DNA from: Chrysomallon squamiferum
Lineage: Eukaryota > Mollusca > Gastropoda > Neomphalida > Peltospiridae
Reading direction: 5' to 3'
Assembly (NCBI GenBank): GCA_012295275.1
Contig: CM022673.1
Span: 2,414,605 to 2,478,604, forward strand
Length of the DNA stretch: 64,000 bases
Shown: piece by piece, positions 1 through 13,600 of the stretch
Layout of the letters: each line of letters starts with the position of its first letter
Position numbering within the stretch: position 1 is the first letter of the stretch
Notes under the pieces: model-generated
Database searches by the model: none
The model's input: the letters and a program-made list of their open reading frames with translations, nothing else
Told to the model about the DNA's origin: nothing
Made by a program: the position numbers and the translations under genes

Positions 1-159
1 CATTTGGCTGATAAACAACAGTCACCCCATTATTAATGTTAATGCAGTCTCGGTTTTGCTCAATAATCTCTACTGCAAGCCTTTATAACGACGATTCAAA
101 ACGGAGTCCAGCCTAAACTAAGATTTTTTTTTCTTCTTCTTCTTTCAAGATAACGCAAA

Positions 160-1020
160 CGGGGTACAGAAAAAGTGGCACTGGAAAAAAATGGCACTGT
201 GCAGATTTGGAAAAAATGGCACCCTATTTATTTTTTCTGTAAAGTTGCTTTGATAAAAAAAAAAAAAAAAAAAAAATTTTTTTTGAAAATACTGTTTATT
301 CATGCAGTATTATTACATATACGTATATTAATATACTGCATCACTCAGCCACTTGGTTTTCCTTAACAAAGTACAGTATTATATCAGAGTTCAATATTAC
401 ATATGCGCACACACATACATACATATATGTATAGTTACATGCATGTATAGATGCACTAGTACGTTCATATATACAGACACATTCATACAGATCTATCTTA
501 TTTAAATACGCATACCACAGTTAAAATACCCTCCAGAATGGTATCATTTTTACATTAGGTACGTCTGTATGAATGTGTCTATAATGTATGAATGTACTCA
601 TTCATCTATGTACGTGTGAAAGCATACATGTATGTATTTGTGTGTATATATATATTTATTTATTTTATATACATATGTATGTATTTGTGTGTGTGTGTAT
701 ATATATATATTTATTTTATATACATATGTATGTATTTGTGTGTGTATATAAATATGTGTATATGTGTAATATTAAACTCTGATATATTGTATTTTGTTAA
801 GCAAAACCAATTGGCTGAGTAATGCTATATATTAACATACATGTATGTAACAATATTGTAAGAATAAAGTGTATTTTCAAAAATACTACTAAGTTGTTTT
901 TCATAGCAACTATACAAAAAAAAAAAAAAAAATAAGGTGCCATTTTTTCCAAATCTGCACAGTGCCATTTCTTCCAGGTGCCATTTTTTCCGTGTGCCAT
1001 TTTTTCCTACAATCACGCAG
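160..1020. mobile_element. Long fold-back (inverted-repeat) element
   Basis: The left arm (about 160-430) and the right arm (about 735-1015) are imperfect reverse complements. For example GTGCAGATTTGG at 199-210 pairs with CCAAATCTGCAC at 949-960, and CTCAGCC at 344-350 pairs with GGCTGAG at 813-819. Pairing continues inward (474-490 against 565-580), so most of the element could fold into one hairpin with an asymmetric microsatellite loop. The outer tips carry two to three tandem copies of a roughly 16-bp unit built on GGAAAAAATGGCAC. No coding capacity was seen; short ORFs here come from the repeats. It is most likely a non-autonomous fold-back or MITE-type element. I could not define a target-site duplication, so the exact ends are uncertain. 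Confidence 0.65.
628..755. repeat. Tandem repeat, about 56-bp unit
   Basis: A unit containing TATGTATTTGTGTGTG, then TA repeats, then TTTATTTTATATACA is repeated about two and a half times inside the fold-back element. It accounts for the asymmetric loop of that element. Confidence 0.6.
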
Positions 1021-1379
1021 ACAGTGCGCTCCAATAATAAATAATGTAAAACGTCATTCAGATTAACACAAATTTTTGAGAGTATCAGTCACAAGAAAAA
1101 AAATAATTTCATAATGGTTGCTCTTTAAATAATGCATAAATTTCAGTTTTAGTTTTAACATTATGAGAAAATGTACTCAGTAAACAAATTCACGTAAAAT
1201 AAATGATAGAATTTTACTTCAGAATTATTCGTAATTACTGTAAGATATAACAAAACGACCGGAAATGTTTGCTATTTATTTATTTTATTATTGTTTCAGT
1301 CGAAACATTCGTGGACACAAAACCTTAATCAAAACCGATATTGGTTTCCCGTTAATGCAAAATTTAATGTCATTGGCCA

Positions 1380-1544
1380 CAGCAATTGACGCGTTCTTAT
1401 TTACAGCGCCATCTATCGAGTTCCACCGTAAAGAGTGAGAAAAACCTTACGTCTGCTTTTTCGGTGGCTGTGTGAGTGCATGTGGCAGATACAAGATAGT
1501 GTGGTTTTTTAATTTGTATAAATTACAACTCTTTGAAATTGAAT
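1380..1544 (+). promoter_or_regulatory. Probable promoter/5' UTR of the TMEM53-like gene
   Basis: This stretch lies directly upstream of the first coding exon and is less AT-rich than its surroundings. It contains a GCGCCATCT segment near 1406 and no TATA box that I would trust. Its role is inferred from position only. Confidence 0.3.
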
Positions 1545-2179
1545 ATGGTATCAGTAGTAATCAGACGATTAATACTGAATCCTAAGGTAAGTCACTGCTA
1601 ATATTATGTACTACTACTAGGTTTTGAATTTATATTACATCATTATTCCGGGCACAAGTTTGTCAGTCATTTACTGATTTAGTTTTTATTAATATTAAGA
1701 CTTAAGTTCATCTTCTAAGGAAAATGCAGTCATCGATCGACTGTAGGAAAAAAAACCCAGAATATGTATCACATATTGAGGAATTAACATTTAAATGAAA
1801 TGAACACAAATTTTATTTCTTTATATTTTTTATATATATTTTTATATTATTGCACTTATCTTTTACATTTTATTCAAGTTCATATTTAATCAGTTAATGT
1901 TTTATTTTTTATTTTTTATTTTTTTTTAAATTTTATTATTATTATTTTTGTTTGTTTATTACTAACACAAAAAAGAAGAAAAAAGTTACAAATATGCCAA
2001 GTGAAAGTTAAAAACCTATTTATATATTTGTTATGTATATATGTAGAATATTTAATTACTTTACATACATACAGCTTATTAGGAATATAACTTTTCATAA
2101 ACAAACATGCTAGAGATAATTTCAGCCAAAGTCCAAAGTTCAGTCACTGAAATAAAGTAGAGTAAATGTAGGTTATGCA

Positions 2180-2217
<38 letters not shown>

Positions 2218-4097
2218 ATTCTGTTTGTATATAAAATATCTGGATGAAATTAATTTGCAAAATAAATTAAATTTGTATTTGGGAAGGAGTTTCTTTCACT
2301 GTGACTGCTAGTTACAACTCTGAAGAGAAATTTATATTTTGTAAATAATGGATTGACATTAAAAGTAAGAAACACATTCAGAAAAGTAGGTGAAAATTTA
2401 GCTTTCTGATGTAAAAATAGTGTAAGTCATGGATCCATGATCTGTTACACAGAGTCTCAAAGTACAAGTGCCTGCAAGACATTAATATTGTCACAAAGTG
2501 GTATGGGGAATGAAAATGGCGAAAAGATAGAAAAATATTAAGATAAAAAACTAAATCTAATTATAGAAATAGGCCTCCTTTGGTAAAACAAAGTATATAA
2601 AAATAATCGAAGGTCAGTGGGTGGTGGTGATTATACATAGGAAAGAGTTCCTATATAATATCAAAGTGATATTACTATGCTCTTTGGACAGTCCAACACA
2701 GTCATAAATAATGTACCTTCATAATGATGAAAAAGTAGGTGCAAAACTGTAAGGGGTTGTGTTTGTTCTTTTTGTCTTTTTAACAAATATTTTTGTTCCT
2801 CTTTTAGTGGGTTATTTTTGAGGAAATAAGAAAATATTAATGCTGATAAAATTTGTTTTAGTTATCTCCTATTAATTAAGCAACTCACCTATTGACTGAA
2901 AGTTTAGAATAAACTTAGTGCATACATGTTTGTTTACTTTGAATTCTTATAAGCTGTATTTTTAAAATTGGTATTGCTGACTTGGTTTGTGTTTCCAGTT
3001 ATTATCTTTATTGATTTCATTACACTTATTGATTTCACAGTTTTGGTGTTGACTAAAATAATGGAACTAGTATATCTGTTTTGGTAAATAGATTTATTTT
3101 AAGTAATTAAGTTAATCATTTTGTCATTTGTATTATTTTAAGCTTCATTTTATAAACTTTAATTTTTTTAATTTGTGATGAAATTTTGTTTTATTTTTCT
3201 CTATAACCACTGGTTCAAATTTAAATTTTCCAGCACTCGTGCTTCACAGCATGTGCAAGATTTGGATCAATTACCTCTTCTGTAAATGAAGAAAAAGTAG
3301 GTGAAAATTTGCAATTGAAGACCATTCTTGATCCTGAGGCATCACTCACCCGGCCATTGGTTCTCCTTTTTGGTTGGATGCAAGCCAAAAAACGACATCT
3401 TGATAAATATGGAAATCTTTACATAAGTAAGGGATTTGATGTTTTGAGTGTCAGAGTACATCCACTTCAAGTTCTTTTTCCAACGAGTGCACAGAGTGTA
3501 ATGCAGAATGTACTCGATTTATTGCAAGACGGCAACCTGGAACAAAAACCATTACTAGTCCATGGATTTTCAGTGGGTGGATATGTATATGGAGAGATGC
3601 TCATAAAATTGAGGCAGCATCAAGAAAGGTATAAAAGTGTACGAGATCGCCTTGTTGGACAAGTATTTGACAGCCCTGTTGATTTTGAAGGCATCCCCAA
3701 TGGTTTTGCCAATATTCTTACATCTAACAAACTTAGTCAAGCAGCAATTAAGGCATTTCTTGAATTTTATATGCAAGCATTCAAGAACTCCATAACCAAA
3801 CACTACCATCGGTCATCAGCTGCTTTTCATGAGAATGAATTGAATTTGCCTTCCTTGATGCTGTATTCCAAAACGGATCCTATTGGCGTTGCAGACAGGA
3901 TTGAGCTGGTAGTATCAAAGTGGAAACAAAAGGGTATACCTGTCCACACCAAGTGTTGGGAGAATACACCACATGTTAGTCATTTCCATAGACATCCAGA
4001 TGAATATGTTGAAGCCATCTTAGCATTCCTTGAAGAGCTAGGTCTCTCCTACCCAGAGCAGGAAGTAGAAACACAGGCTGCAGAACGTATGCCTTAA
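1545..4097 (+). CDS. TMEM53: TMEM53/DUF829-family alpha/beta-hydrolase-fold protein
   Basis: There are two coding exons, 1545-1586 (14 codons, donor GTAAGT) and 3234-4097 (acceptor TTTTCCAG), joining in phase 0 to give 301 residues. The second exon is one long open frame. Family signs are FGWMQAKKRHLDKYGNLY near residues 60-77, typical of DUF829, a nucleophile-elbow-like HGFSVGG with Ser near 127, an Asp in YSKTDPIG near 229 and a His in TPHVSHFH near 261-264. These would form a hydrolase triad. In vertebrates TMEM53 (NET4) sits at the nuclear envelope and its enzymatic activity is not established, so I infer only the fold. The first exon encodes a short basic, hydrophobic start (MVSVVIRRLILNPK) that could be an anchor or targeting segment. 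An AATAAA signal lies at 4117-4122, 20 bases after the stop. Assignment to the family is firm; one-to-one orthology with TMEM53 rather than a DUF829 paralogue is less so. Confidence 0.85.
2184..2215. repeat. (TA)n microsatellite in TMEM53-like intron
   Basis: About 30 bases of alternating TA within the single coding intron. Confidence 0.8.
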
Positions 4098-4116
4098 GAT
4101 TATACTTTTTGTGTTT

Positions 4117-4122
4117 AATAAA
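4117..4122 (+). terminator. Polyadenylation signal of TMEM53-like gene
   Basis: AATAAA 20 bases after the stop codon. Further AATAAA hexamers occur downstream, so the main cleavage site is not certain. Confidence 0.4.
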
Positions 4123-4520
4123 AATAATTGACTGCATGCATTCTTTTGTTAGGATAGTTTACATCTCATTCATAACAAAATCCTGTTTGATTTATGGCGT
4201 AGTATCTTATAGAGAATGAAGTATATGAACTGTAAAAATTGTTTGTTAAATAATATTTTACTTAATAATTTTATATTTGATTTGTTGAAAAGATTTTTTT
4301 TTTTTTTTTTGACCATTTTTTAACTATTTAAGTTAAAGAAAAAGTAATGTTTAGTCATAACTGTTATAACACTGTTCTCTAGCTTAGAAACACCTTTTAC
4401 ATTTTATTTAATTTAATTTTTCACCATTTAAATCATTGGTGGTTCCATTTTTCTTCCTGGAAATGCATGTAAATATATTGAAATTGATTTGTGAAAGAAA
4501 TAACATAGTTTACTCACCAG

Positions 4521-4977
4521 TAGGTAGTGGCATAAAAAATTTCATAAATGTTATTAAAACAAAAATTTAAAAAAAAAGCATGGAAAATTATATTTCTGTC
4601 TTTTTTCCAACAAAAGTTTAATCTAGTGGCCATCTCCAAGTTTAAAAACTTAAAAACTAAAAACAATACTGTTTTAAGAAAATGTGGCATTTGCCAACTC
4701 ACATTTTTAACAATTTTATACACAAAAGCTTGAAAACTCATAGACTTGAAGATTAAAATATAGATACTAATTTTTAATTTTTTTTCTAGATTCACCCCAT
4801 TATGATTTAGCCCATGAAATGTGGCTCTAAAGCCTATATATTTTTTTTATAATGCAATAAAATGCATGTTCTAAATCTGATTGTTATAATTCAGACAGCA
4901 TTTTATCAAAACAAAAACAAGCAGTGTGCTGGAAAGAAGAAATGTTGCGTTTGATTCAGTCTTTATGCCAGTACCTA
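4521..4977. mobile_element. MITE with TAGGTACTGGCA-type inverted ends, copy 1
   Basis: The left end TAGGTAGTGGCA (4521-4532) and right end TGCCAGTACCTA (4966-4977) are inverted repeats matching at 11 of 12 positions. The same ends and similar interior blocks recur at 19137-19697. Shared blocks include a TTTCTRTCTTTWTTCCAACAAA-like stretch, TTATACACARAAGC and CTGATTNTTATAATTCA. The outermost TA on each side may be a TA target duplication, as in Tc1/mariner or pogo elements. There is no transposase; the reverse-strand ORF across it is fortuitous. Confidence 0.6.
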
Positions 4978-7835
4978 TGAATAGAGGCTACAATATTGCA
5001 TGATTATTTTGTTTTCACCTGACGTAACAGAACAATGTATTTTATGTAATATCATTAGTTCATGTTCTTTATTCTTGTTGCCTTTGTAGGTGACTAATTT
5101 TAGTCAATATGTTCTTGGTAATTTTTTTATTTTATAAGCACTAGGTTTGTTTTCCACTTGAAGTAACTTTGTTTATTTTAATGGAGTATAAATTTTTACT
5201 TTGTATGAAACATTGATTTTTAAAAAGAATTTTCTTCTCTTAAACCAGGGAGTATGAATGCATATTTAATATACAAATATTTAATGTCAGAATTAGCAGA
5301 TTGGTTTCCATTCATATTTTCTCTTATGTTTTATGGTGCAGTTTTGATGTTTGGTTAGAGGAACTGATTTCACCTTTTTTATACAGCTTTGAATGTTGAA
5401 GACTTTAAAGGCTAAATTATATTCAACTGCTGAAAAAAGAGAAAAGAAATCATTAATAATATACTGAATAAAACTGAATTATACATTAAATAATGCATTA
5501 TCATTAGTTCTCTTGACTATAACAACCAAATTATTGAACAAAGGTACAATCATACAATGATTTAAATCAGTGTAACATTATTTTTAACAAAATACATTTA
5601 TGTTGAATCATGACAAAAAATGAATGATTGTGGTATTTTATCCTTTCCATATAACTTATTTGAAAAAAACATTTAAAATAATTCCTGCTGTTTGAAAACC
5701 TTTATTACTGTTGTAATTTTCCTGTACATATCACGTTTTTAACAAAGTAAATAGTTATAAATTTTATTTGTTTTACAGCTCTTCACATTAATATTAGCAC
5801 CCTGAAAAGTAATATTTTATTTTGTCTTTTATGAGCATGGCACATAATACAATCATATTGTTTACATCTTGAGTCATCGAGTGAAAATTGATAACATGTA
5901 GAGATAATATATGGAAACAATTATTTATATTATTTCATGCGGTACCCTTAACAAAGGAGTGAAATGCAATCATTATGTATGAAAATCTGGATAAAACAGC
6001 ACTTTATTTTACGAAATGTATGATATATCTTTAGTGTTTTTTTGTTTTAATAAAGCATATTTCAATGTATTTTTTAAAATCACTTCATTTTTATTGCCTA
6101 GTTTTATATAGCTGATCATACTTTACTTGATCAGTATAAATGTATTATAATAAAAATGTTTGTTCTAAAGATGCCAACAATTGTAGATATAAGAGGTTTC
6201 TATGAAAAGTTAATTAAATGTATTATTAAATCATGAAAATGAATTTATATGTATATAAAGAACCAATAATTTATTTTTGAGTACAATTACTTTAAATGTT
6301 CAGAATCATTTAACAGGTGTCAACAAACTTTGAATTGCCCTTGGAAAAGAAAGTCTCAAATTTCATTGTTCAAGCTAATGTTTTTTCCATGGAACCAAAC
6401 TGTTATTATCATAGTGTAAATGAAGATAATTTTTTAAAATTTTAATCAGGTTGAGCTATGTCATGATGCAGTTGAAAACCTTTTGATAGGATACTTCTGG
6501 ATTTGTTGCAAATTACAAATTTAAATTTCTTTTCCAGTTTGGCACAGTATCTTTCACTAGAGCCTTTTCTTTTTAATTTACTCTGATAATTTTAAATTAC
6601 AGCATGTATGACAATCTCAATGACCGAAGAGTGATTATATTTTTTTCATTTTATTATTTTACATATAATAACCGGTGTTTTATCATTACTACCTCACACA
6701 TTTTTATTGTTTTTTATTTTATTTGATATATACATTTTATGTCAAAAACAAAAAGAATTGGAAGTGTTGACATTTAATTAAGATATTTATATAGCCTATA
6801 TAAGTATATAATTCAGGAATTGGTTTTGAATTTCCATTTGAACAGTAATAATATTATGAGTGTATTATTTTAAAAACAAAAACTTATTTTTATTTTCTTA
6901 ATTATTATTTTATATTTTAACAGTAAAAATTTATAATTTGTATATTACTCATAAAATCCATTAGTGTTAAGTGTAATTGTTTATTAATGCTATCACCAAA
7001 AAATTGCAAATACTATAGTTAATTTGTTTTTATTCATTAGACTAGGGAAGTGATAATTTTGTTTCTGGTAAATACTACCAAAATAAAAATGTTGGTCAGT
7101 GGAGGAATGTTTTCCTTTGAGAATGGTATATTAATGTACAAATAAAAAGTAAAATTAACATCCGGTGTTCATAACAAAATGTTTATGTATACAGTATAGT
7201 GAAGCAGAGGGTTTGCTGTTTGTCACAACTTGAATAATCAATGGCTTTTAAGCAATAAACATTATCATTATGCTACACAATCTTAGAATATCGATATTTT
7301 TCTTTAAAAATTTAAGTTTAGTTTTAATATTATTTTGATTAACATTTCTTTAATGCATAATGGTTATAAAGTAAATTCTTCTCACATTTAAATTCTTAAA
7401 AATATTTTTCACTTGAAAATAAAGTTTCAAAAAAAAGTATTGTCTTGTTTTTATGTTTACCTTAGATTGAAATAAGGAAATGTGTGGATCATTAGTTAAG
7501 GTGGTGTCATTATGAGTAGCAGTTTCAGAAAATTAATCTGCTCAGTTGTATGAAAAACAAGTAACATATTTATTTGTAAGTGATTACCTAAAACCAATAT
7601 TCTGCAATCTACTTCAGAATCACTGATTACAGATCAGGTTGTAACAGAAAACCACAAATATATTTTTTATGGAATATTTTAATACTTTAGGCATGTTTAT
7701 ACTAATCCCATTTATAGTTCATGCATTAGTTTGATACATCAGTTTGCATACTTTTCAACCACCTGTCCAGAATTATACATATATCCAAAGAAATTGTGTA
7801 TGAATTGTCTGTTGTAAAATAAATGGCAGGAAAAA

Positions 7836-7862
7836 CACACACACACACACATATATATATAT
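7836..7862. repeat. (CA)n/(TA)n microsatellite
   Basis: A short ACACAC run followed by TATATA in intergenic DNA. Confidence 0.7.
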
Positions 7863-8466
7863 ACATATTTAAATAAATATATCATAAAAAGTTAATGTCT
7901 TATTCATGTATGTATATACTATTCAGATAGAAAAATACAACACTACTTCACCATTTCACACAATACTGAATCAATGATTTTATGAATATTTTAAAATTAA
8001 GTTAAAAATCTACTGCACACCCAATGGCTTTGTTTTCTGAAGCAGTATCGAGGTTTAGTGAATGAGAGTTCTCCACTAATTTTAGGATCTTGTATGTAAT
8101 GTTTATTTTCTTAAAGTAATTGAATTACCACAGTCAAGTCCTGATATAATGTTACACTATGAATCACTTCACCTATGATTCATCAGCTATGTTAGTAAGT
8201 GAAAACTAACACTGAAATGTAAATAAACACAGTTACAATTTAAGAGATTCATTTTTCCTTTCTTGCAATATTTTCCTTTTTAATTTAATTTAATTTTTTT
8301 GCAGATGAGAATGAAATTTCCTTTATACATATATATTTTTTAAATGTATCATTTGCAGTTGTCAAAAATTATAACTGTTCAGTGAACTGCAGCTTTGTGA
8401 AAACAGAAAATTCAAGCTAAACCCACTTCCACTTTGTGATTATATTACATATTTTCTTATTAACTT

Positions 8467-8472
8467 TTTATT
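8467..8472 (-). terminator. Candidate polyadenylation signal of RFWD3
   Basis: TTTATT on the plus strand (AATAAA on the minus) about 165 bases after the RFWD3 stop codon. Confidence 0.35.
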
Positions 8473-8637
8473 TTTTTCTTAATTCATTTTTATCCCATGT
8501 TCTGGAATGTCATGTTTCAAGTGTAATAAAGAAACAAAGCCCAAAATGTGATCAACGGCTATTAAAAGTGAAAACTGAAGTGCTGAGAAATTTAATCCAT
8601 TGTTAAAGAATTATGAAGAATGTGGAAGACAAATCTT

Positions 8638-10606
8638 TTATCCACTATATTCCTGTGTTGTTGTTTTCTGTCCAATCCATTTGTGTACTTTGAGTTGTTT
8701 GTCAGTTAGTGCAAGAAGATACTTGTCACTATTCACTTGTATCATTACAACATCTACAACAACAGCCTGACACTGGATCTGCTGCATCATGTGACCAGTC
8801 CCTGAATCCCATATATACAACTGAAAATCAAAACAATTATTTTTATATATATAAAGTATAAATATAAAGAGTGATTTTGAAGTAGAAATAAAAAAAGGAA
8901 AAAAGGTTAACCTGCCTATATCAAAATATAAACAAACTTTTTAGCTGTTAATATTGGTAATATATAATTTCATTTGCTTGCCCAATTCTTTTAACAAAAG
9001 ACTTTGTGTGAAATGTTCCTGTGGCTTTATTTTAAAATTCAATATGTAAAAATAAATTTTTAACTGAAACTTAGAACAAGTAAGAAATTGTAGGTAGAAT
9101 TTAAGTGGTTTCTTTTTTTGTTTTGTTTTCTTATCTTGGTAAATTGCATCAAAAAGTTAATTTTTATTAATATATTCTTAAATTATTAACAATCCTCACC
9201 AGTAAAAATTAAAGAACATTCTTAAATCTTAACTTAAAATAAAATTTTAAAAAGTACTAATTATTCGGACAAAAAAGCACTGAAGAATAGTTTAATTGTT
9301 AGAAAAAAGGGAATCAAGTTTTATGTTATATCTAAGGCCATTTACTGCGCACTCATTGTTAAAATATATCTAAATACATAATAATTCTAGGGACTACCAA
9401 ATCTGATTTAAAATCACAAAGACAACAAGGTATAAGGGTCATTAATTAAAAATTACTCACTGCAGTAGTTGTTTCATCACCGGCACAGACTAATAACCTG
9501 TGTGGATTTTTAGGATGTGGGATGAGTCGAGACCTAGAAAGCATTGTTTGTGTTCGCCCACCTTGCAATGTCTGAATGATGTTGCATGAACACATGTTTT
9601 CAGCAGCAGAATCCAGACGCACACTTGCACAAGTCATTTCACACATCTTAAAAACATAAATATCTATTTAAAATACACTAAATGGACCCTTAATGCAACC
9701 ATAATTGGCTACAGACAAATGTCTTAATGTAGTGGCCAGGTTATAATACTTTTTTTTTCTTCTTTTTTTTAAAAAACAGAAATGTGCTTGGTATGTAATT
9801 TTAGGCAAAACTACCAACATCTGGGCTTTCAATAAACATGCTAAAAACCATGTAACAACCATGCATCAGTATTAAATTCACTGAGTTTTTCAAAACAAAA
9901 ATTTATTAGAAGCATTATTTTGTATGTAATGCAGAAAAGCTACTGAATAATATAATGTCCATTAAAAGTTTTATAATTGAAGTGGTCACCTGATGTCTGA
10001 CTGTTGGCTCTTTACTGGTTGGTCGGAAACTTGCCAGCAGCTGACGAAGATCTGGCTCAAAATCTAAACTTGTTAAGCTCCCTAAAACAAATTTGAGTAT
10101 TAAAATCAAAAAGAAGAATAAAAAAAAATTAATTTCCCTTTTATAAGGAATTTAAGAGTTATGTTTTCCTTTATTTCTGAAAAGCTTTTATTAGTATTAT
10201 TTTGTTGTTGTTGTTGTTGTTGTTACTCAGTAAATGAAAAAAAAAATAAAAAAAAAATAAAAAAATAATGACTCTGATAGATGCAGAAGGTTTGCTTATA
10301 TTAACATATATCATTATATGCCACTACAATAACATTTCATATTATCTATATCATTTCAATATCTGCAGAATATACAGAAATACACACACCAGCTGGCTTT
10401 GTCAGAAAGTGTGAAAAGTTGCAGGCATGCTTCAAAACAGCTTGCTCTGATTAGCATGTTAATTGTTTTTTCAGTACAAGCACACACTTGCATATATATA
10501 TATATATATCAAAGATGCCATAAATTGTTTGGTTTTCTTCTTGAAATCCAGGTTAGTAAAAGCAATTATTTAAACTCATAAATTTTAAATGCGTATAAGA
10601 TATAGA

Positions 10607-10641
<35 letters not shown>

Positions 10642-13600
10642 AGACCCAGATCATTAAAAAGCTAAAACAGGTCTGTGAACAGAAAATTTTACACACCTTC
10701 CAGTGGCAGTATATGAAGTCGAAGATGATTGTCTGGTTTTTTCTCATAAAAACTGATCCGATCTAACTGTCCAACCAACAAACCACCGGGCCTGTGCACA
10801 AAATAAGAATATGACAGTATTCTGAATCTGTTACCCTTTACTTAATTTATTGAATAAAAAACCATGTAATACTTGTTTTGGTTTTTTTTATTCTTTTTTT
10901 AAAATTGTATCTATCTTAACGTCGGAAAAAGACTGAAAATTACTTTTTACATACAAAATAATCTTTATTCTTGTATCAGTACTGTTATTTCATACATAAA
11001 AATATTTGAGGATTCCACATATTTTCTTTCACTATGAAAATGCCAAATATATCAAAAAGTCAAATAGAATTGCATCCATTCAAATAATTATTTAAAATTT
11101 AGCCAAAATTGTTATGCTCTGTGAATCTGGAATTATTTTGAGAACAAAATGCACTAAATACAACAGAAATTATTTTGACACTTAAAGAATTTTTTTGAAA
11201 ATAACACCAAACTTAATTTTAAAATGTAATGAAAACACTACATGATGACCAAAAAGCAGAAATGAAAAATATGAAATATGTTTTCAACGAATATTTTCAC
11301 TACAACTGCCTTTAACAACTAGATATCTCTGAGTCTATATGTGTCCAAAGATCTTGATAGGAAGTGGTAAGAATTTGCTTTTACAATCACTTCAGATGTA
11401 GCGAACACTGTATAAGGGATGAGAACTATCTACCTGAAGCTAGTGTTATGATTCTGTGGAACATACTGAAGAGCAACAACAGGTGACTTGCTATTCTCAG
11501 TGTTTATCTGCTGAATTGAAGTGGCAGTGTTGCGAATGTCAAACTCCAAAACTGTGCCGTTCTGAAGACCAGCATAAAAGAAATTGCGATCATCTGCATT
11601 CCACATGCAACTCCAAACTGGCAAGTGACTGTTGTATCTGTGAGTGAAAAATAACATTTAATATCATGTAAATCAAACAGGTATACAATTTTTTATTTTT
11701 TGTTTTGTTCTGTTTTTTTTAGGGGGGGGTTTGATTTTATTTTTTCTTTCTGCAAAGATACTGTATTAAAAATAAAATAGAAACAAAGTTTTATTATATT
11801 CTATGTTATATTAGAATACTACGGGTAAACAAGAAAATAAAATTAATAAATGTACCAATACAAATAAAGTACTTCTGAATACTGGAATTGAAATATAAAA
11901 ATAAAAATAATGATAAAGCAGACATCTAAGGCCCATTTTAAAAAACCCAGTAACCATGAAGCTAAATTATAATAATATTCTGAAAAAAAAGAAAAAACAA
12001 TCCCCCCAGTGAATAAAATAAAAACTATTTTTTAATGATTTTTGATATCCCAAACCTTCCATTACAAAAAAAAAAAAAAAAACAATAAAACAAGTGCAGT
12101 AAATTTGTTTTTGAAAAAGTGTTTACTCACGTTTGTACCACTGTGTTAGTAATTACACTTGTCATTTTGATAGTCCTGTCAAGAGAACATGACAGAAGAA
12201 TGCCATCATCGACAACTGGATGAAAACAAATATCACGAATAGCCTTGGTGTGAATCGTCATGAACTGTGTGGTTTTGAAATCAACAGCACTGATCTAAAA
12301 AAAAATTCAAAACAAGAAAAAAAAAGGCGTAATTAGTTTTTAACACAGATTTAATGATCAACAGACTTAGCATACTTATAGGAAAAGATCTGTTAATTAA
12401 AGAAATATTATAAACTCATCATGCTAGGTTAACATTAACTTACATTAGCTATGGGTTTAAGAGATACAGCTACTGCATGAGAAGCTAGGATTCTCTTGGT
12501 TACTGTGTCTCTATACAAAAAAATAGTCAAAGATATGTGTGCTTTCCTACAATCATATCTGAGGAAAAGCACCCATGTATAAACAATCGTTTTCTCACCA
12601 AGAGACAGCAGTTGTTTCTTCTTCTTTTTTTATTATTATTACAAATCCACACGTGATGCAAAATGTGTTAAACACATATTCATTTAATTAATGTTTATGA
12701 AATTAAACCTGCTCTTAAAACATGAAACGAATGCTTGTCATTTCATCAAACTATCAACTGTCATATGCTTTCTTTTCAGAGAAACAGTGTTCTTTTATCT
12801 TGTTTCAAAAGACTGAAACTCACTTTTTTAATTCCGAATCCAGGGAAAAGTGGACTGGACGATGGCTGTGAGATAACTACAGCGGCAAGTGACTTGTTGT
12901 AAGCCAAAACTCGGCACTGACCAGCCTGCAAAAAAATAAAAATGAAAGAAACTATTATCTTATGTCTCAGCATCCCAGAGTGTTGCTATAACTTCTTTAC
13001 TGCTTTAATTTCAGTTTATGTGGTGTAAAACAAATTTTACTTGCCAAAATATTTTAGTTTTAAAATTTATACTTTCACACATTTTAACTTTAAAAAAAAG
13101 CAATACAATAAATTTAAAAAATAATGAAGTCCTTCAGAATGTATTGCAGTTGTAAATTTTATGTAAAAGACTTTTATTTCCAATCATAGATTTTGTAAAT
13201 TCTGAAGTGTCTAAATGTTTGAATAAAGATTTAAAAAGATACATTAATTGTGTGTGTTAAAGATTTAACTTTTGTAAAATTAAAACCAAAAAAAACTTCA
13301 GCTTAAAAAAGAAAAAAAAAATGAAGAAAAAATCCCTTCGTATATATTTTTTTTATTTTATTTTATTTTTAAACATTTTTATTTTTATTTTTTATTTTTT
13401 TAAATTTATTATTTAAACAGAAACAGTGAACTAAATAATAAAAAAAAAGAGTTATTATTTAAAATAACTGCAGTATAAAATTAAACAAAATAGAAAGTTA
13501 AAACACAACATACATCCCATATTTTGATTGTCTTTTCAAGCACAAACTGACCGTCTGCTACTGGCTGACTACCAGAACACGAGGATTTTTCAACACTTGG

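Larger units (their letters stand above)
4123..8637. other. Intergenic / 3' flanking region
   Basis: AT-rich DNA between the ends of the TMEM53-like gene (+) and the RFWD3 gene (-), which converge here. Apart from the short-TIR element at 4521-4977 and a CA/TA tract near 7836-7860, I see no gene. Part may be long 3' UTR of either neighbour. Confidence 0.5.

Noticed and set aside
588-822. Two overlapping plus-strand ORFs rich in Tyr, Ile and Cys
   Set aside because: They are translations of TATATA/TGTGTG microsatellites in the fold-back element.
3570-3809. Reverse-strand ORF of 79 codons
   Set aside because: It is the shadow of the TMEM53-like exon, which has the family motifs on the plus strand.
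4514-4795. Reverse-strand ORF of 93 codons
   Set aside because: It covers a MITE copy. Its partial peptide similarity to the ORF at 19108-19356 reflects shared repeat DNA, not a protein family.
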